This document shows, in pieces, positions 42,105 through 50,818 of a stretch of DNA of 64,000 bases. The DNA comes from Nocardioides sp. IC4_145 (lineage in GTDB: Bacteria; Actinomycetota; Actinomycetes; Propionibacteriales; Nocardioidaceae). The stretch is from NCBI RefSeq assembly GCF_011250565.1, contig NZ_JAANMS010000007.1:1-64000 (forward strand), in the 5' to 3' direction. How positions within the stretch are numbered: position 1 is the stretch's first letter; each line of letters begins with the position of its first letter. The notes under the pieces were generated by a model. It saw only the letters and a list, made by a program, of their open reading frames with translations, had not been told where the DNA came from and did not search any database. A program made the position numbers and the translations under genes.

Positions 42105-43046
42105 TCAGCGGCGGGCGAGGTCGGCCGCGCCGATGAGGCCCGCGCGGTTGCCCAGCGTGGCGCGGCGGATCTCGAGCGTCGGCCGGTGGCCCCGAGCGGG
42201 CAGCTCGGCGACGAAGGCGGTCCGGATCGGACCCAGGAGCAGCTCCCCGGCCTCGCTGACGCCGCCGCCGATGACGACGACGGCCGGGTCGAGCACGGCG
42301 GCCAGCGAGGCGATGCCCTCGCCGAGCCAGCGCCCGAGCTCCGCGAGCTGGCCGACCGCGAACGGGTCACCCGCCCGTGCGGACTCGGTGATGATCGGCC
42401 CGGTGATGTCCAGCGGGTCACCCCCGGCACGGGCGAGCAGGGCGCGGGCCTCCGGGGTGCCTCCGACCGCCTCGGCGCGCGCGTCGCGGACGAGCGCCGA
42501 CCCGCTGGCGTACTGCTCGAAGCACCCCCGGTTGCCGCACCCGCAGCGGATGCCGTCGGGCACGACCCGCATGTGGCCGATCTCGGCGCCGGCACCAAAC
42601 GCGCCGCGGTGCAGCAGCCCGTCGAGGACGATGCCGCCACCGATGCCGGTGCCGACGGTGACCAGGAGCAGGTCGTCGACGTCGTGACCGGCACCGAAGG
42701 CGAACTCGCCCCACGCCGCGGCGTTCGCGTCGTTCTCCACCACGACCGGGAGCTGGACGCGCTGCTCCAGCTCGGCCTTGAGCGGTACGTCGCGCCAGGC
42801 GATGTTCGGCGCGAACATGACGACCGCGCGGGCTTTGTCGACGTACCCCGCCGCCCCGACGCCGACGGCCGTGATCTCGTGGCGGGTGCGCAGCTCGGTG
42901 ACCAGCCCGGCGATCGCGTCCTCGATCGCCTCGGCGTCGGTCGCGGGCGACTCGACCTTCAGCTCCTCCAGGACCTTGCCGTGCTCGTCCACCACGCCGC
43001 CGGCGATCTTCGTCCCGCCGACGTCCACCCCACACGTGAGCGTCAT
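42105..43046 (-). CDS. glkA: ROK family glucokinase
   Basis: A 313-residue ROK kinase. It has CGVDVGGTKIAGGVV, VENDANAAAWGEF with the catalytic Asp, TVGTGIGGGIV, and the zinc motif CGCGNRGCFEQYASG. The sequence EHG...ENDANAA pattern is close to actinobacterial glucokinase GlkA, which lies in this gene neighbourhood in Streptomyces. It would phosphorylate glucose with ATP. The ATG overlaps the stop of the next gene (ATGA), tying it to the ArsA-like operon. The adjacent paralogue shows a tandem duplication. Confidence 0.9.
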   Translation of the reverse strand: MTLTCGVDVGGTKIAGGVVDEHGKVLEELKVESPATDAEAIEDAIAGLVTELRTRHEITAVGVGAAGYVDKARAVVMFAPNIAWRDVPLKAELEQRVQLPVVVENDANAAAWGEFAFGAGHDVDDLLLVTVGTGIGGGIVLDGLLHRGAFGAGAEIGHMRVVPDGIRCGCGNRGCFEQYASGSALVRDARAEAVGGTPEARALLARAGGDPLDITGPIITESARAGDPFAVGQLAELGRWLGEGIASLAAVLDPAVVVIGGGVSEAGELLLGPIRTAFVAELPARGHRPTLEIRRATLGNRAGLIGAADLARR

Positions 43047-43501
43047 CCCTCGTCCTCCGGCCAGTCGTCGACCCCGTCCTCGGGGTCCAGGTCGATCCGT
43101 TCGACACCGGGGGTGCCGTCCGGGCGCTGCCGGTCCTCCGGCACCGCCGTCGCCATCGCCTCCGCAGCCGCCTGCAGCAGAGAGGACGCCGCCGCGGTCA
43201 GGTGCGCGCGCACCTCCGGGCTGGTGCGGCGCACGGTGTGCACCGCGCGGCAGACCGGGCACCAGGTGCACTCGGGCGCACCGGTCGCGAGGTGCTCCTC
43301 CGCGCCCCGGGCGGCCGCGGCGGCCTGCGCCGCGAAGCCCCCCAGGCCGGCGCCGAGCCCACCGAGGCCGTTGCCCTGGTCCTGGGCCCAGTCGCCCAGG
43401 GCGCCGAAGAGCTTCGCGGCCTCCTCGGCGACGCTGCCGACCTCGTCGTGGTGCTCGTGCGGATCCTGGCGATCCTGCGGGTGCTCGTGCTCGTCGCTCA
43501 T
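43043..43501 (-). CDS. Hypothetical protein with CxxCxxC-type motif (Rv2183c-like position)
   Basis: A 152-residue protein. It opens with a His/Asp/Glu-rich segment, followed by a Gly/Ala-rich low-complexity region. ECTWCPVCRAVHTV near residues 79-92 holds two close cysteine pairs that could bind metal. The acidic C-terminus ends DPEDGVDDWPEDEG. It overlaps both neighbours by four bases (ATGA) and stands between an ArsA-like ATPase and a glucokinase. The gene order resembles mycobacterial Rv2183c-Rv2185c. No function can be given. Confidence 0.85.
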   Translation of the reverse strand: MSDEHEHPQDRQDPHEHHDEVGSVAEEAAKLFGALGDWAQDQGNGLGGLGAGLGGFAAQAAAAARGAEEHLATGAPECTWCPVCRAVHTVRRTSPEVRAHLTAAASSLLQAAAEAMATAVPEDRQRPDGTPGVERIDLDPEDGVDDWPEDEG

Positions 43502-44691
43502 GCGCTCTCCCCCTGGGCCTGGCTCGACCGGGTCTCGCGGAAGCGGACCTGGAGCTCCCCGTCCTCGACCCGGGCGCCGGCGACCTCGAGCCGCACCAGG
43601 CCGGCGGGCAGGGTGACCACCCGGCGGTAGGCGCCGACGGTGACGACCAGCTCGTCGTGCTTGCGGGCCAGGTCGACGTCGGACCGACCCACGAGCGGGA
43701 GCCGCAGCCGCAGCACCGTGGCGTCGCCGGAGCGCGTCACGCGGAAGGGGCCGTCGCCGGCCGGCAAGGCGAGCGGGTCGTCCGCGGCGTACACGTCGGC
43801 GGCGAGGTCGCGCAGGGCGGCGACCCCGACCGGCTCGGCCGGGCGGTACTCCGAGCGCCACACCGGCAGCCCGACGAACGACTCCTCGACCTCGGCCAGC
43901 ACCTGCTGCTGCGCGTCGACCCAGCCGGCGCGCCAGTCGTCGGCGTCGGCGTGCGGGAAGACCCGGTTCGCGACGACGCCGTCGACGCGGTAGCCGTAGA
44001 GCGAGAGGGTGGTCCAGCTGCGGCGGGCCTCGGCGACGACGACGTTCTCCGGCGTGAGCACCAGGCGGACGCTCGCGTCGGGCCCCTGGAGCAGGGCGCG
44101 GACCTCGTCGAGCTCGGCGTGCAGCCGCTCGACCGCCTCGAAGACCGAGCCGCCGGGCATCGGCACCCCGGCCGCGCGGGTCAGCACCGGCTTGAACGCC
44201 TTGACGACGCGGGCCTGGACGGGGAAGACGCGCTGCATGTACCACCCGAGCGCCTCGGGCAGCGCGAGCAGCCGGAGGGTCTCGGCGGTCGGCGCGCAGT
44301 CGACCACGACGACGTCCCACGCGCCGGAGAGGACCTGGAGCCGCAGCTCGAGCAGGGCCAGCACCTCCTCGGCGCCGGGCAGGACGGTCAGCTCCTCGGC
44401 GGCGAGCCGGTCGACACCGGCGCTGTCGAGGACGGAGAGCAGGTAGCCCTGGACCTCGGCCCAGGACTGCTGGAAGCGCAGCTGCGCATCGACCTGCTGC
44501 ACGAACAGGCGGTCGGCCACCTCGGTCGGCTCCGGGCCGACCTCGACCCCGAAGGCGTCGCCCAGCGAGTGGGCCGCGTCGGTCGAGAGCAGCAGCGTGC
44601 GGTGGCCCGCGGCGGCGGCGAGCGCCGCCGTACCGGATGCGACCGTCGACTTGCCGACGCCGCCCTTGCCGGTGAGGAGGAGGATGCGCAT
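43498..44691 (-). CDS. ArsA-like anion-transporting ATPase
   Basis: A 397-residue ArsA/GET3-like ATPase with a deviant Walker A in LLTGKGGVGKSTVASGTA and DTAAHS-like STDAAHSLGDAFG as switch. VVVDCAPTAETLRLLALP follows as Walker B. The C-terminal 90 residues form an added beta-rich domain, resembling the Hsp20-like fold seen at the end of actinobacterial ArsA proteins. No arsenite-binding cysteines or arsB gene are present, so arsenic export is unlikely. It corresponds in position to Rv2184c. Confidence 0.92.
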   Translation of the reverse strand: MRILLLTGKGGVGKSTVASGTAALAAAAGHRTLLLSTDAAHSLGDAFGVEVGPEPTEVADRLFVQQVDAQLRFQQSWAEVQGYLLSVLDSAGVDRLAAEELTVLPGAEEVLALLELRLQVLSGAWDVVVVDCAPTAETLRLLALPEALGWYMQRVFPVQARVVKAFKPVLTRAAGVPMPGGSVFEAVERLHAELDEVRALLQGPDASVRLVLTPENVVVAEARRSWTTLSLYGYRVDGVVANRVFPHADADDWRAGWVDAQQQVLAEVEESFVGLPVWRSEYRPAEPVGVAALRDLAADVYAADDPLALPAGDGPFRVTRSGDATVLRLRLPLVGRSDVDLARKHDELVVTVGAYRRVVTLPAGLVRLEVAGARVEDGELQVRFRETRSSQAQGESA

Positions 44692-44699
44692 CCGTCGCG

Positions 44700-45134
44700 T
44701 CAGAGCGACTCGACGCGCTTCTTCAAGCCCTTCAGCGCCGTGTCGATGAGGATCTTCTCGCCCTTGCGCTTGAGCATGCCGATGAGCGGGATCGAGACGT
44801 CGAGGGCGAGCCGATAGGTCACCTCGGTCGAGCCGCCGAGGTCACGCAGCACGTAGGCGCCGTCGAGCGCGCGCAGCATCTTGCCCTCCACCAGGGTCCA
44901 GGTGACCTGGCGGTCGCCGTCCCAGGTGTACTCCAGGGTGTACTCGTCCTTGATCGGTGCGACGTCGAGCACGAAGAAGACCCGCTCGGCGCGACCGTCG
45001 TCGTAGGTCGAGAGGACGTCGGCGGTCTGCATGCCCTTCGCCCAGGCGGGGTACGCCGGGAAGTCCGCGATCACCGCCATCACCTCGGCCGGGGCGGCGT
45101 CGACGGTGATCGACGACGTGGTCTGTTCGGCCAT
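44700..45134 (-). CDS. SRPBCC (START-like) family protein
   Basis: A 144-residue SRPBCC-fold protein with SSITVDAAPAEVMAVIADFP at the N-terminus and the terminal helix GEKILIDTALKGLKKRVESL. The fold encloses a hydrophobic ligand pocket. In mycobacteria its positional counterpart (Rv2185c) lies beside the ArsA-like ATPase and a fatty acyl-CoA ligase, as here. Lipid or polyketide binding is plausible. It is eight bases upstream of the ATPase gene. Confidence 0.9.
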   Translation of the reverse strand: MAEQTTSSITVDAAPAEVMAVIADFPAYPAWAKGMQTADVLSTYDDGRAERVFFVLDVAPIKDEYTLEYTWDGDRQVTWTLVEGKMLRALDGAYVLRDLGGSTEVTYRLALDVSIPLIGMLKRKGEKILIDTALKGLKKRVESL

Positions 45135-45297
45135 GGCGGGAGCTCCTGGGAGACAGCGGGAGACACGGACGGGAGGCGGGTCGTGCGGGTGGACCGATGC
45201 GGGAGCCTACCGGATGGGAACGGCCCGAGAAGGCGGCGGTAACCTGCGACGCGGCGTCCGACCGGGCGTCCGTGCCGACGTGTCCGGAGGAGCAAGC

Positions 45298-47088
45298 GTG
45301 CGGGAGTTCTCCACGCCCCTGACGATCGAGGTCCCGGCAACGGGCAACCTGACCGACGACGTGGTGAGGAACGCCGAGGAGGCGCCCGAGGCCGTCGTGT
45401 TCAGCCGGCCCACCCGCGACGGCGGGTGGGGCGACGTCACCGCGGCGGAGTTCCTCGCGGAGGTCACCGCGGTCGCCAAGGGGCTGGTCGCGGCGGGCAT
45501 CGAGACCGGCGACCGCGTCGCGCTGATCTCCAAGACGCGTTACGAGTGGACGCTGCTCGACTACGCCATCTGGTTCGCCGGCGCCGTCACGGTGCCGATC
45601 TACGAGACCTCCTCGGCCGAGCAGATCGAGTGGATCCTGCGCGACAGCGGCGCCCGCGCGGTCGTCGCCGAGACCCCCGACCACGTCGCCCGGGTCACCG
45701 AGGTCCGCGCCGGCCTCGAGGCGCTCAACCACGTGTGGTCGCTGACCGACAACGCGGTCGACGTGCTCAGCCGGCTCGGCGCCGACATCGCCGACGCCGA
45801 CCTCGAGGCACGGCGTACGACGGCGACGCCGCTCGACCTCGCCACCTTGATCTACACCTCCGGCACGACCGGGCGGCCCAAGGGCTGCATGCTCACGCAC
45901 GGCAACTTCATGTTCGAGCTCGGCGTGGCCGTCGACGAGCTGGAGCGGCTGTTCGAGGCCGAGGGCGCCTCGACCCTGCTGTTCCTGCCGCTGGCGCACG
46001 TGTTCGCGCGGATCATCCAGGTCGGCTGCGTGAAGTCGCGCACGCGCCTGGGCCACTCCCCCGACATCAAGAACCTCCTCCCCGACCTGCAGACCTTCCG
46101 CCCGACGTTCGTCCTCGCGGTGCCGCGGGTCTTCGAGAAGGTCTTCAACACCGCCTCGCAGAAGGCGACCGCCGACGGCCGCGGCAAAATCTTCGACCGC
46201 GCCGCCGACGTCGCCATCGCGTGGTCGCGCGGGCTCGACAAGGGCCGGCCCTCGCTGGCCGTGCGCGCCAAGCACGCGCTGTTCTCGAAGCTCGTCTACG
46301 GCAAGCTGCTCGACGCGCTCGGCGGGAACTGCCAGTTCGCGGTCTCCGGCGGCGCGCCGCTCGGCGAGCGCCTCGGCCACTTCTACCGCGGCATCGGCCT
46401 GACCGTGCTCGAGGGCTACGGCCTCACCGAGACGACCGCCGCCCTGACCGTCAACCTCCCGGACGCCCAGAAGGTCGGCTCGGTCGGCCGGCCGCTGCCG
46501 GGCACCGCGGTCCGCGTCGCCGACGACGGCGAGTTGCTCTTCCGCGGCGGCCAGGTCTTCGCCGGCTACTGGGAGAACGAGGACGCCAGCCGCGAGGCGC
46601 TCGAGGCGGACGGGTGGTTCCACACCGGCGACGTCGGCGAGGTCGACGACGAGGGCTTCGTCAAGATCACCGGCCGCAAGAAGGAGATCATCGTGACCGC
46701 CGGCGGCAAGAACGTCGCCCCGGCCGTCCTCGAGGACCGGCTGCGCGCGCACGCCCTCGTCGACCAGTGCATCGTCGTCGGCGACGGGCAGCCGTTCATC
46801 GCCGCCCTCGTCACCCTCGACCGCGAGTCGCTGCCGACCTGGGCCGAGGCGCACGGCAAGCCCACCGACCTCTACCGGCTCGTCGACGACCCCGACCTGC
46901 GCGCCGAGATCGAGGCCGCTGTCGAGGACGCCAACAAGGCGGTCTCCAAGGCCGAGTCGATCCGCAAGTTCCGCGTCCTCGCCGACGAGTGGACCGAGGA
47001 GGGCGGCCAGCTCACCCCGAGCCTCAAGCTCAAGCGGAACGTCGTCATGCGCGAGCTGCGCGCCGAGGTGGACGCGCTCTACTCCTGA
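45298..47088 (+). CDS. Long-chain fatty acid-CoA ligase (FadD15-like)
   Basis: A 596-residue ANL-superfamily enzyme. The phosphate loop is LIYTSGTTGRPKGCML, A5 is GYGLTETTA, A7 is GWFHTGDVGEVDDEGFVKI and A10 is TPSLKLKRN. It activates fatty acids to acyl-adenylates and then acyl-CoA. CGGAGGAGC precedes the GTG, and a TAACCT about 55 bases upstream may be the -10. It is divergent from the SRPBCC gene and in the same place as mycobacterial fadD15. Confidence 0.94.
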   Translation: MREFSTPLTIEVPATGNLTDDVVRNAEEAPEAVVFSRPTRDGGWGDVTAAEFLAEVTAVAKGLVAAGIETGDRVALISKTRYEWTLLDYAIWFAGAVTVPIYETSSAEQIEWILRDSGARAVVAETPDHVARVTEVRAGLEALNHVWSLTDNAVDVLSRLGADIADADLEARRTTATPLDLATLIYTSGTTGRPKGCMLTHGNFMFELGVAVDELERLFEAEGASTLLFLPLAHVFARIIQVGCVKSRTRLGHSPDIKNLLPDLQTFRPTFVLAVPRVFEKVFNTASQKATADGRGKIFDRAADVAIAWSRGLDKGRPSLAVRAKHALFSKLVYGKLLDALGGNCQFAVSGGAPLGERLGHFYRGIGLTVLEGYGLTETTAALTVNLPDAQKVGSVGRPLPGTAVRVADDGELLFRGGQVFAGYWENEDASREALEADGWFHTGDVGEVDDEGFVKITGRKKEIIVTAGGKNVAPAVLEDRLRAHALVDQCIVVGDGQPFIAALVTLDRESLPTWAEAHGKPTDLYRLVDDPDLRAEIEAAVEDANKAVSKAESIRKFRVLADEWTEEGGQLTPSLKLKRNVVMRELRAEVDALYS

Positions 47089-47102
47089 CGCGTCCCCGGC
47101 TG

Positions 47103-47139
47103 CCGGACGGTGGTCCGGGATGGCCCGTCCGGACTATCC
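47103..47139 (+). promoter_or_regulatory. Inverted repeat upstream of the Tad pilus operon
   Basis: CCGGACGG (47103-47110) pairs with CCGTCCGG (47125-47132), which could terminate the ligase transcript. The right half continues as CCGTCCGGACTATCC (47125-47139), which matches 13 of 15 bases of CCGTTCGGACTACCC upstream of the flp gene (55913-55927). A shared regulatory site is therefore an alternative reading. Confidence 0.45.
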
Positions 47140-47357
47140 GCGACCAGCCCCCAGGACAGACCTGGCGCGGTGCGCCACACCCCGACGGGCGAAGAAACCG
47201 CCGATCGACCGGTTCTGCCGCGCGAGGTGGTCGGGACGCCTACGATCGGGACCCGGTGCAGCCGACTCTGGAGGGGGCCGGCCGCATCCGCATGGGACAA
47301 CGCTGGACCGTCGGAGGGGGCTCCCGACGTTCCTCACAGGACGGAAAGGTTCTGTCG

Positions 47358-48098
47358 ATGGATCGACGAAGGATCCTCCTCATCGCCGCGGCGCTCGTGG
47401 CTGCGCTGGGTGCGGTGCTGGTGTTCCTCTACGTACGGGGAGCCGACGACCGGGCCGAGGACCGGTTCGCCACCGTCGAGGTGCTGCGTGCGACCGCGCC
47501 GATCGCCAAGGGCGAGAAGATCGAGGACGCGCTGGCCGCGGGCAAGGTCGCGCTCGAGCCGGTCGTCCAGGACCAGCTGCTGGAAGGTGCCCAGAGCGAC
47601 ACCGCCGCCTTCGACGGGCTGCTCGCGCTGGTGCCGATCTACCCCGGCGAGCAGCTGATCCCCGCCAAGTTCGGGGGTGCCGCGCAGGTCTCCGCCGACA
47701 CCGGCCTGCAGCTGCAGAAGGGCCAGGTCACCGCCACGGTGAACCTCACCGACACCGCCCGCGTCGCCGGCTTCGTGAACCCCGGATCGCAGGTCGCCGT
47801 CTTCTTCAACGGCTCCGACCCGGGCACGGGCCAGCCGTTCACGCGGCTGCTGCTGCCGAAGGCGACCGTGCTCGCGGTCGGCTCGACCACCCCGGTCTCG
47901 ACCACGGTCACGGACCAGACCGGCCAGCAGGTCGTCGAGCAGCTGCCCCGCACGCTGATCACCCTGGCCCTCAGCCAGGAGGAGGCCGAGCGGGTCATGT
48001 TCGCGCAGGGCAACGGCGAGCTCGCCTTCGCGCTCGTCGGTGACGGCACCGCCGTACGCCCCGGCCCGGGCATCAACAACCAGAACCTGTTCGGGTAG
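47358..48098 (+). CDS. cpaB: Flp pilus assembly protein CpaB/RcpC
   Basis: A 246-residue CpaB-like protein. One N-terminal membrane helix (RRRILLIAAALVAALGAVLV) precedes a periplasm-side SAF domain (VLRATAPIAKGEKIEDALA) and an RcpC domain with VTATVNLTDTARVAGFVNPG. The ATG at 47358 has GGAAAGG eight bases upstream; an in-frame ATG at 47292 would add 22 polar residues. CpaB stabilises the assembly complex at the cell surface. It is the first gene of the Tad operon. Confidence 0.9.
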   Translation: MDRRRILLIAAALVAALGAVLVFLYVRGADDRAEDRFATVEVLRATAPIAKGEKIEDALAAGKVALEPVVQDQLLEGAQSDTAAFDGLLALVPIYPGEQLIPAKFGGAAQVSADTGLQLQKGQVTATVNLTDTARVAGFVNPGSQVAVFFNGSDPGTGQPFTRLLLPKATVLAVGSTTPVSTTVTDQTGQQVVEQLPRTLITLALSQEEAERVMFAQGNGELAFALVGDGTAVRPGPGINNQNLFG

Positions 48099-48102
48099 TC
48101 CG

Positions 48103-49299
48103 GTGCCTGTCGCCGTCGACCCCGAGAACGCCGCCCTCACCTCGCTGCTGGGCGGTCTGCCGACCGGTGCCCAGGGGGTGCTGACCGTCGACCGGATGCA
48201 GGCGTGGCTGACCCAGCACGACGACGAGTACGTCGTCGTGCTCGGCCCGCACCTGGCGCTGGCCGAGACCGTCGCGGTCTGCGAGACGCTCCGGACGAGC
48301 CGCCCCACCCTCAGCGTCGTGCTCGTGCGCGACGAGCTCGACGCGACCACCCTGGCGAGCGCGATGAAGGCCGGCGCCCGCGACGTCGTGGAGACCGGCG
48401 ACCTGGTCGCGCTCGAGGCCGCGGTCGACCGGGCGTACCAGCTCCACGTCGCCCTGCGCGGACCCTCGGGCGCCGCGCACGTCGGTCGCGTGGTCACCGT
48501 CTTCTCCCCCAAGGGCGGCGTCGGCAAGACCACGATGGCAGTCAACCTGGCCCTCGCGCTGACCGACCAGGGCGCGCGGAAGGTCTGCCTGGTCGACCTC
48601 GACCTGGGCTTCGGCGACGTGGCGATCACCATGCAGCTGTTCCCGACGCACTCCATCGAGCAGGCCGTCGGCGCCGAGGACAGCCTCGACGTCGCGATGC
48701 TCGACGGCCTGCTGACCCGGCACCAGGAGTCGCTCATGGTGCTGGCGGCGCCCGCGCACCCCGACGTGCGCGAACGGGTCACGGCGGCGCTCGTCTCCCG
48801 GATCCTGCGGACGCTGCGCGAGACCTTCGACTACGTCGTCATCGACACCGCGCCGGCCTTCGACGAGCAGACGCTGACCGCGCTCGACGAGACCGACGAG
48901 TGCGTCATCGTCGCCACGCTGGATGTGCCAACGCTCAAGAACGTCAAGGTCGCCCTCGAGACGCTCGAGATGCTCGACATCGCCCGCGGCCACCGGCACC
49001 TGCTGCTCAACCGCGCGGACGACGCCGTCGGGATCGGCCCCGACAAGGTCGAGGCCATCCTCGGCATGGGGGTCGCCGCCCAGGTCGAGAGCTCGATCGA
49101 CATCGCCGCGGCCACCAACGCCGGCACGCCGATCCTGCTGGAGAACCCCGCGCACCAGTCGAGCACCGCCATCCGCGACCTCGCGACCCGCCTCGCGGGC
49201 GAGACGGTCGCCGCCCCCCGGTCCACCGCCGGCCCCGACGGGGGCGCCGAGGCGGGCACGACCGAGAAGTCCGCCCGCCGGTTCCGCATCCGGAGATGA
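48103..49299 (+). CDS. CpaE/TadZ-like pilus-localising ATPase
   Basis: A 398-residue MinD/ParA-type ATPase with a degenerate receiver-like N-terminal domain (about residues 20-125, LRTSRPTLSVVLVRDELD and AGARDVVETGD), which is diagnostic of CpaE/TadZ. The Walker A is VFSPKGGVGKTTMAVN near residue 132, and VCLVDLDLGFGD follows. It positions the Tad machinery in the cell. It starts four bases after the cpaB stop. Confidence 0.92.
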   Translation: MPVAVDPENAALTSLLGGLPTGAQGVLTVDRMQAWLTQHDDEYVVVLGPHLALAETVAVCETLRTSRPTLSVVLVRDELDATTLASAMKAGARDVVETGDLVALEAAVDRAYQLHVALRGPSGAAHVGRVVTVFSPKGGVGKTTMAVNLALALTDQGARKVCLVDLDLGFGDVAITMQLFPTHSIEQAVGAEDSLDVAMLDGLLTRHQESLMVLAAPAHPDVRERVTAALVSRILRTLRETFDYVVIDTAPAFDEQTLTALDETDECVIVATLDVPTLKNVKVALETLEMLDIARGHRHLLLNRADDAVGIGPDKVEAILGMGVAAQVESSIDIAAATNAGTPILLENPAHQSSTAIRDLATRLAGETVAAPRSTAGPDGGAEAGTTEKSARRFRIRR

Positions 49300-49303
49300 C
49301 CAG

Positions 49304-50818
49304 ATGAGCTCCCTGTCCGAACGCCTCGCCGCCGCCCGGCGGACCGAGACCCCCGGCACCGGCGCCGGCTCAGGCGCTGCCGACGCCGGCGACCCGGCCG
49401 GCGCGGCTGTCGCCACCGGCACCCTCGACGCGCCCGCCGACCAGCCGGCCGGGGCCGCTGCTGCCGCAGCCGCCGCGAACGCCGCCGCGGCCGCGAGGCG
49501 CAAGGCCGACGCCGCGCCCCGGCGTACCCTCGGCGCGTCGCAGGTCGACCGCATCGAGGAGATCAAGGGCAACGTGCACGCCGAGCTGCTCCAGCAGCTC
49601 GGGCCGCACCTGTACGACGCCGACATGGACCAGGACGAGCTGGACCAGCGCGTCCGCACCGTCCTCGCCGACGTGCTGTCCTCCCAGGACCGGCCGCTCA
49701 GCAGCGGCGACCGGGCGCGGGTGACGCAGGAGATCAGCGACGACATCCTCGGCTACGGGCCGATCGAGCCGTTCCTGCGCGACCCCGACGTCTCCGAGGT
49801 CATGGTCAACGGCCACAGCTCGATCTGGCTGGAGAAGAACGGCAGGCTCCAGCCCGCCGACGCCCACTTCGTCGACGAGTCGCACCTGCGGCGCACGATC
49901 GACAAGATCGTCTCCCGCATCGGCCGCCGCGTCGACGAGTCCAGCCCGATGGTCGACGCGCGCCTGCCCGACGGCAGCCGCGTGAACGCGGTCGTGCCCC
50001 CGCTGGCGGTGGACGGCTCGGCGCTGACGATCCGCAAGTTCGCCACCGACCCGCTGACCGCGACCGACCTGGTGTCGTTCGGGTCGCTGACGCCGCAGAC
50101 GACCGACTTCCTCGAGGCGTGCGTGCGAGGGCGGCTCAACATCATCGTCTCCGGCAGCACCGGCGCCGGCAAGACGACCACGCTCAACGTGCTGTCGTCG
50201 TTCATCCCCTCCGACGAGCGGATCGTCACCATCGAGGACGCCGCGGAGCTGCAGCTCAAGCAGGACCACGTCGTCCGGCTGGAGTCGCGGCCGGCGAACA
50301 TCGAGGGCAAGGGCGCGGTCCACATCCGGGACCTGGTGCGCAACAGCCTGCGGATGCGGCCGGACCGGATCATCGTCGGCGAGGTCCGCGACGCCTCCGC
50401 GCTCGACATGCTGCAGGCGATGAACACCGGTCACGACGGCTCCATCTGCACCCTGCACTCCAACGGCCCCCGCGACACGCTCTCCCGCATGGAGACGATG
50501 GTGCTCATGGCCGGCATGGACCTGCCGGTGCGCGCGATCCGCGAGCAGGTCGCCTCGGCGGTCGACCTGATCGTCCACCAGACCCGCTTCAAGGACGGCA
50601 CCCGCCGGATCACGCATCTCACCGAGGTGGAGCGGATGGAGGGCGACGTCATCACGCTGCAGGACATCTTCGTCTTCGACACCTCCGCCGGGTTCGACGC
50701 GCAGGGCCGCACGCTCGGCCGCCTGCGCCCGACCGGGCTGCGGCCGAAGTTCCTCGACAAGATGGCCTACGCCAACGTCACCGTCGACCCGATGCTGTTC
50801 GCGACGGACCGGATCTGA
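49304..50818 (+). CDS. cpaF: Tad pilus assembly ATPase CpaF/TadA
   Basis: A 504-residue secretion ATPase powering pilus assembly. An Ala-rich unstructured N-terminus of about 80 residues precedes the helical N-domain (DDILGYGPIEPFLRDP). Walker A is VSGSTGAGKTTTLNVL, the Asp box is VTIEDAAELQL, Walker B is RPDRIIVGEVRDASALDML, and the His box is GHDGSICTLHSN. Its TGA shares one base with the next ATG, so the VWA-TadB fusion is translationally coupled. Confidence 0.96.
   Translation: MSSLSERLAAARRTETPGTGAGSGAADAGDPAGAAVATGTLDAPADQPAGAAAAAAAANAAAAARRKADAAPRRTLGASQVDRIEEIKGNVHAELLQQLGPHLYDADMDQDELDQRVRTVLADVLSSQDRPLSSGDRARVTQEISDDILGYGPIEPFLRDPDVSEVMVNGHSSIWLEKNGRLQPADAHFVDESHLRRTIDKIVSRIGRRVDESSPMVDARLPDGSRVNAVVPPLAVDGSALTIRKFATDPLTATDLVSFGSLTPQTTDFLEACVRGRLNIIVSGSTGAGKTTTLNVLSSFIPSDERIVTIEDAAELQLKQDHVVRLESRPANIEGKGAVHIRDLVRNSLRMRPDRIIVGEVRDASALDMLQAMNTGHDGSICTLHSNGPRDTLSRMETMVLMAGMDLPVRAIREQVASAVDLIVHQTRFKDGTRRITHLTEVERMEGDVITLQDIFVFDTSAGFDAQGRTLGRLRPTGLRPKFLDKMAYANVTVDPMLFATDRI

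Noticed and set aside
43498-44691. Arsenic resistance module (ArsA-like ATPase, ArsC-like protein at 9902)
   Set aside because: The two genes are 34 kb apart, no arsB or arsR is seen, the ArsC-like protein has a CxxC motif, and the ATPase lacks recognisable arsenite-binding cysteines.
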